Source: Mariprofundus sp.
Lineage (GTDB): Bacteria; Pseudomonadota; Zetaproteobacteria; Mariprofundales; Mariprofundaceae
Direction: 5' to 3'
Length of the DNA stretch: 7,276 nucleotides
Assembly (NCBI GenBank): GCA_015485035.1
Contig: WFUI01000174.1
Location: 1-7,276 of the forward strand
Shown: positions 4,528-7,276 of the stretch, piece after piece
Layout: the number at the start of each line of letters is the position of its first letter
Position numbering within the stretch: the first letter of the stretch is position 1
Translations under genes and position numbers: made by a program
The notes under the pieces: model-generated
Told to the model about the DNA's origin: nothing
The model's input: only the letters and a program-made list of their open reading frames with translations
Databases searched by the model: none

Positions 4528-5808
4528 TCAGCCTTCCAGTTTACGGTACAGGGTGGATAATCCAATCCCTAACCGCCTGGCGGCGATGGTCTTGTCTCCA
4601 CCGCAGTCTGCAATAACGCGTTTTGCCCATGAATGTTCGAAGCGACTTATTGCTTCCGCGAGTGTTAAATCCAGGTCTTCTTCGATCGAGTCGTCACCGA
4701 AAATCAGGGCTCGCTCCAGATAGTTTTTCAGTTCCCGGACATTTCCCTTCCACATCCGTTGTTGAACCTGCCCGGCAATAGCCAGTGGCATGTGCTCTGT
4801 CGGACGGCCCATCTCTGTGGCCAGTTCACGGTAAATACTCTCGGCCAGTGGCAATAAATCATCCGGCCGGTTACGCAGAGGGGGCACTTCAATCGAGAGC
4901 ACAGACAGTCTGTAATAGAGATCCTGACGGAAGGCACGATTTTCAATCATTTGTTCGAGCATCACATTGGTGGCGGCAATCACTCTGCCTTTAAAGTGGA
5001 GGTTCCTGGTACTTCCCAGTGGTCGAAACGCTCTGTCATCCAGCGTATGCAGTAATTTCGCCTGCAATTGCATCGGCATTTCGCCGATTTCATCCAGAAA
5101 CAATGTGCCTTCGCCAACTTCTTCAAACAGGCCCTTGTGATTTTTATCAGCACCGGTAAAGGCACCCCTGCGATAACCGAATAATTCGGATTCGAGCAGG
5201 TTTTCAGGAATGGAAGCGCAATTGATGCTCACAAACGGGTGTTTGCTACGCTGGCTGCTTGCATGCACCAGTTTGGCCAGCATGCCTTTACCCACACCGG
5301 TTTCTCCGGTGATCAGCAATGGAGCATTCGAGCCGGATGCTTTGGCAGCCAGCCGCCTGACTCGCTGCATTGGTACGGAGTCACCCAGTACTGCCAGCCT
5401 GCCTTCGGCCAGTTTGCGTTCAGATTTTCGTGCAACCTGGCCTTTGAGGTTTTGCAGCTCTTCCAGCCGCTTTAAACGGGCAAACAGCTCATCAAAACGC
5501 AGGGGTTTTGAGACATAATCGTAAGCTCCTGCCTGAATGGCCTGAATCGCCACATCGCGGCTCCCGAATGCTGTCATGAAGATAAAAGGAACATCGATCC
5601 CTTTATGTTGGCAATAGCGCAGTGCTGTGAAACCATCGCCATCCGGAAGATTGATATCTGACAGCACAACTGAAGGGGCCTCGGATTCAATCATATTGAT
5701 ACCCTGTTCCATGGTTTCTGCTTCCAGCAGATCATAAGCTTCCTCAGCCAGCATCTGTGCAATACCTTCACGGATGCGCCGTTCATCTTCAATGATCAGA
5801 ATCAACAC
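4528..5808 (-). CDS. NtrC-family sigma-54-dependent response regulator
   Basis: This 426-residue protein has the full three-domain architecture and normal family length. Residues 1-115 are a receiver: the acidic pair near Glu7-Asp8, phosphorylation site Asp51 (SDINLPDGDG), Thr79 and Lys101 are all present. Residues about 137-370 are the AAA+ domain: Walker A GETGVGKG (168-175), GAFTGA (215-220, the sigma-54 contact loop), Walker B LFLDE (236-240), the R-finger region with Arg294 and Arg300, and WKGNVRELKN at 353-362. The C-terminal 40 residues are a Fis-type helix-turn-helix (TIAARRLGIGLSTLYRKL). The start is a GTG at 5808-5806 with AGGAGG (5814-5819) five bases away; the longer frame to 5889 adds a non-homologous cysteine-rich stretch. 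It overlaps the kinase gene by 20 bp, so the two are co-translated partners. By position and family it should control the cytochrome-porin gene, and possibly the metal genes beyond, through a sigma-54 promoter. The gene name cannot be assigned; ZraR, AtoC and similar regulators share this layout. Confidence 0.95.
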   Translation of the reverse strand: MLILIIEDERRIREGIAQMLAEEAYDLLEAETMEQGINMIESEAPSVVLSDINLPDGDGFTALRYCQHKGIDVPFIFMTAFGSRDVAIQAIQAGAYDYVSKPLRFDELFARLKRLEELQNLKGQVARKSERKLAEGRLAVLGDSVPMQRVRRLAAKASGSNAPLLITGETGVGKGMLAKLVHASSQRSKHPFVSINCASIPENLLESELFGYRRGAFTGADKNHKGLFEEVGEGTLFLDEIGEMPMQLQAKLLHTLDDRAFRPLGSTRNLHFKGRVIAATNVMLEQMIENRAFRQDLYYRLSVLSIEVPPLRNRPDDLLPLAESIYRELATEMGRPTEHMPLAIAGQVQQRMWKGNVRELKNYLERALIFGDDSIEEDLDLTLAEAISRFEHSWAKRVIADCGGDKTIAARRLGIGLSTLYRKLEG

Positions 5809-7276
5809 GCTTGCCTCCTGTTGATACGGGCAAAGAGATTCTGAACGTGCATCCATCAGAATCATTGGCGAACAACAGCAAGTCGCCATCCATCTGTCGG
5901 ATCAAATCACGGCTGATGGATAGCCCCAAGCCTGTACCTTCCCCCTTTTTTTTGGTTGAAAACATCGGAGAAAATATTTCCTCAACATGCTGTGGGTCGA
6001 TACCGCAGCCCTGATCGGACACATCGAGTAACACGCACCCGTCCAGCATTGCAGTCTCGATCCTGACAAGAGAAGCTTCCGGAGATGCATCAATCGCGTT
6101 AAGCAGCAGATTCACCAGTACCTGCCTCAACATATCTTCACTGCCGGGTATAGATTCGATATCTGTACCGGCAGTGTATTCTAACTTCACAAAGCGGGCT
6201 TTTTTTGCCAACCCAACCAGTTGCATTGAGCTCTCAATGACTGTTCTCAGGTTAATCATCTCATGCGACATCTGTGAAGGCCTGCCGAACTCCAGAATAT
6301 TCCGTATAATCGTTTCTGTCCGGAGCAGTTCCTGGGAAACATTTTTTAACTGTGATTCTACTTCATGATGGTTGCCTGATTTGAGCTTATGTGCAGCAAT
6401 GTCCAGCGATACGGAAGCTGCTGTCAGAGGGTTGCCGACTTCATGGGCAATATTGGCAGTCATCAGCCCCAAAGCCTGCATTTTTTCCTGATGTGCCTGT
6501 AAACTGCGGGCCTGAACCAGTTCGTCCTGATGCTTCCGGATAGATGCCCCCATAATATTCAGGGCTCGAGACAGATCTCCGATCTCGTTGTCGCCAAACT
6601 CAGGGCCGGGGTCCATGATATGTTTCCTGTCCAGGCTACCTTCACCAATTCGGGCAACTCTGGAACGCAGGGTCACCAGTGGTCGAATCACGCGCAGATA
6701 CATATAGGAGGTGAAGCCGGCCAGCAAGGCAAACAGTACCACCAGTGAACCGGTGAAGTCCCCGCGCATGTCCAGATGCAGTCCGGATACAAAACGCATG
6801 GCATCGTTGACCGATGCATCCATTTCATGGTGTTTCTGCATAAGCACCCGTGAAAGAGTGGCCAGTTTTTCATCCATTTCCTGCATCAGGATGGGGCCTT
6901 CCATATTGCCTGTGGCAAAGGGCAGTGCAAACACCTGTTCGGCATCTTTATTGATACCATCTACAGCACGCAGAATTTGAGTGACATCAACCCCCTGCCG
7001 GGCAACATTATCAATACCCTTATGCAACCTCGGCATAGCAGCCCGATAGTTGTTAATATGCCGTTCCGAGCCGGTGATCAGAAAATCATGGACATAGGCA
7101 GCCTGCCTGCGCACCGCCAGTTCCAGTTCATGCAATGCATGGCTTTTATGGTTAACTGATTCGAGCTGAAGAGCACGGTTATGGATAATTGAAATATCCC
7201 TGAGCTGATCCCAGCCCACAAATGCAATGACAAAAAATACTGCCAGCAGCCAGGCGGCAACCACCCCGGACAGGCC
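5789..7276 (-). CDS. Membrane sensor histidine kinase, partner of the NtrC-type regulator (5' partial)
   Basis: The frame is open to the window edge (codons GGC CTG TCC GGG before the GTG at 7264), and the first span has no charged N-terminal flank inside the window, so the true start lies outside. Counting from the GTG at 7264, residues 2-18 are the first span and 22-168 a periplasmic helical domain. Its stretch YVHDFLITGSERHINNY (57-73) resembles CHASE3 or four-helix-bundle sensors. Residues 171-190 are the second span, and about 191-245 a HAMP linker (RVIRPL). The HisKA site is AHEVGNPL with phosphoacceptor His274. The ATPase domain has N-box Asn385 and Asn389, DQGCG at 417-421, an F-box around FSPMF, and GEGTGLGLS at 441-449. 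All catalytic elements are intact. The sensor domain is rich in His and Met, including HHEM at 145-148 next to the second span, which may point to a metal signal (inference). Overlap with the regulator start implies coupled expression. Confidence 0.93.
   Translation of the reverse strand, partial: GLSGVVAAWLLAVFFVIAFVGWDQLRDISIIHNRALQLESVNHKSHALHELELAVRRQAAYVHDFLITGSERHINNYRAAMPRLHKGIDNVARQGVDVTQILRAVDGINKDAEQVFALPFATGNMEGPILMQEMDEKLATLSRVLMQKHHEMDASVNDAMRFVSGLHLDMRGDFTGSLVVLFALLAGFTSYMYLRVIRPLVTLRSRVARIGEGSLDRKHIMDPGPEFGDNEIGDLSRALNIMGASIRKHQDELVQARSLQAHQEKMQALGLMTANIAHEVGNPLTAASVSLDIAAHKLKSGNHHEVESQLKNVSQELLRTETIIRNILEFGRPSQMSHEMINLRTVIESSMQLVGLAKKARFVKLEYTAGTDIESIPGSEDMLRQVLVNLLLNAIDASPEASLVRIETAMLDGCVLLDVSDQGCGIDPQHVEEIFSPMFSTKKKGEGTGLGLSISRDLIRQMDGDLLLFANDSDGCTFRISLPVSTGGKRVDSDH

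Noticed and set aside
5809..5889. 27-residue extension of the response regulator
   Set aside because: Receiver homology starts at the GTG at 5808, which has an ideal AGGAGG. The extension lies within the kinase gene's 3' end.

Overview
The window is a metal-handling and electron-transfer locus of a Gram-negative bacterium. It encodes a signal peptide plus outer-membrane-type beta-barrel protein, a lipoprotein with a lipobox, a sigma-54 activator and several periplasmic metal-binding-type proteins. Every convincing gene lies on the minus strand, so transcription runs from high to low coordinates. Base composition is moderate and even. The tandem of a sigma-54 two-component system and a haem-porin protein resembling the iron-oxidation protein Cyc2 would suit a chemolithotrophic or metal-exposed proteobacterium (gamma-, beta- or Zetaproteobacteria). 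The taxon cannot be fixed from the sequence alone.

Layout in the direction of transcription. (1) 7276-5789: membrane sensor histidine kinase, cut by the window edge. (2) 5808-4528: its overlapping NtrC-type response regulator with an intact GAFTGA motif. (3) 4527-4283: a 245-bp regulatory gap with several dyads and a sigma-54-like promoter candidate. (4) 4282-2897: a secreted single-haem cytochrome fused to a probable beta-barrel (Cyc2-like), closed by a very strong intrinsic terminator. (5) 2837-2655: a 60-residue single-span membrane protein starting only 18 nt after that terminator. (6) 2569-931: a tight three-gene set made of a His-rich four-span membrane protein, a YtkA/FixH-like Met/His-rich lipoprotein and a YHS protein with a degenerate HMA-like half. 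(7) 803-462: a small exported protein built from 33-residue Met/His repeats. (8) 337-1: three tandem YHS domains, probably the N terminus of a P1B-type metal-exporting ATPase that continues outside the window.

A working model (inference): the kinase senses an envelope signal, plausibly copper or another soft metal, through its periplasmic helical domain. The regulator activates a sigma-54 promoter in front of the cytochrome-porin gene. The downstream genes bind metal in the periplasm, at the membrane and in the cytoplasm, and feed an exporting ATPase. The alternative is that the cytochrome moves electrons across the outer membrane and the YHS/His/Met proteins supply or protect against copper. 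The combination of a Cyc2-like protein, a dedicated sigma-54 system and several uncharacterised metal-binding proteins is the most interesting aspect.
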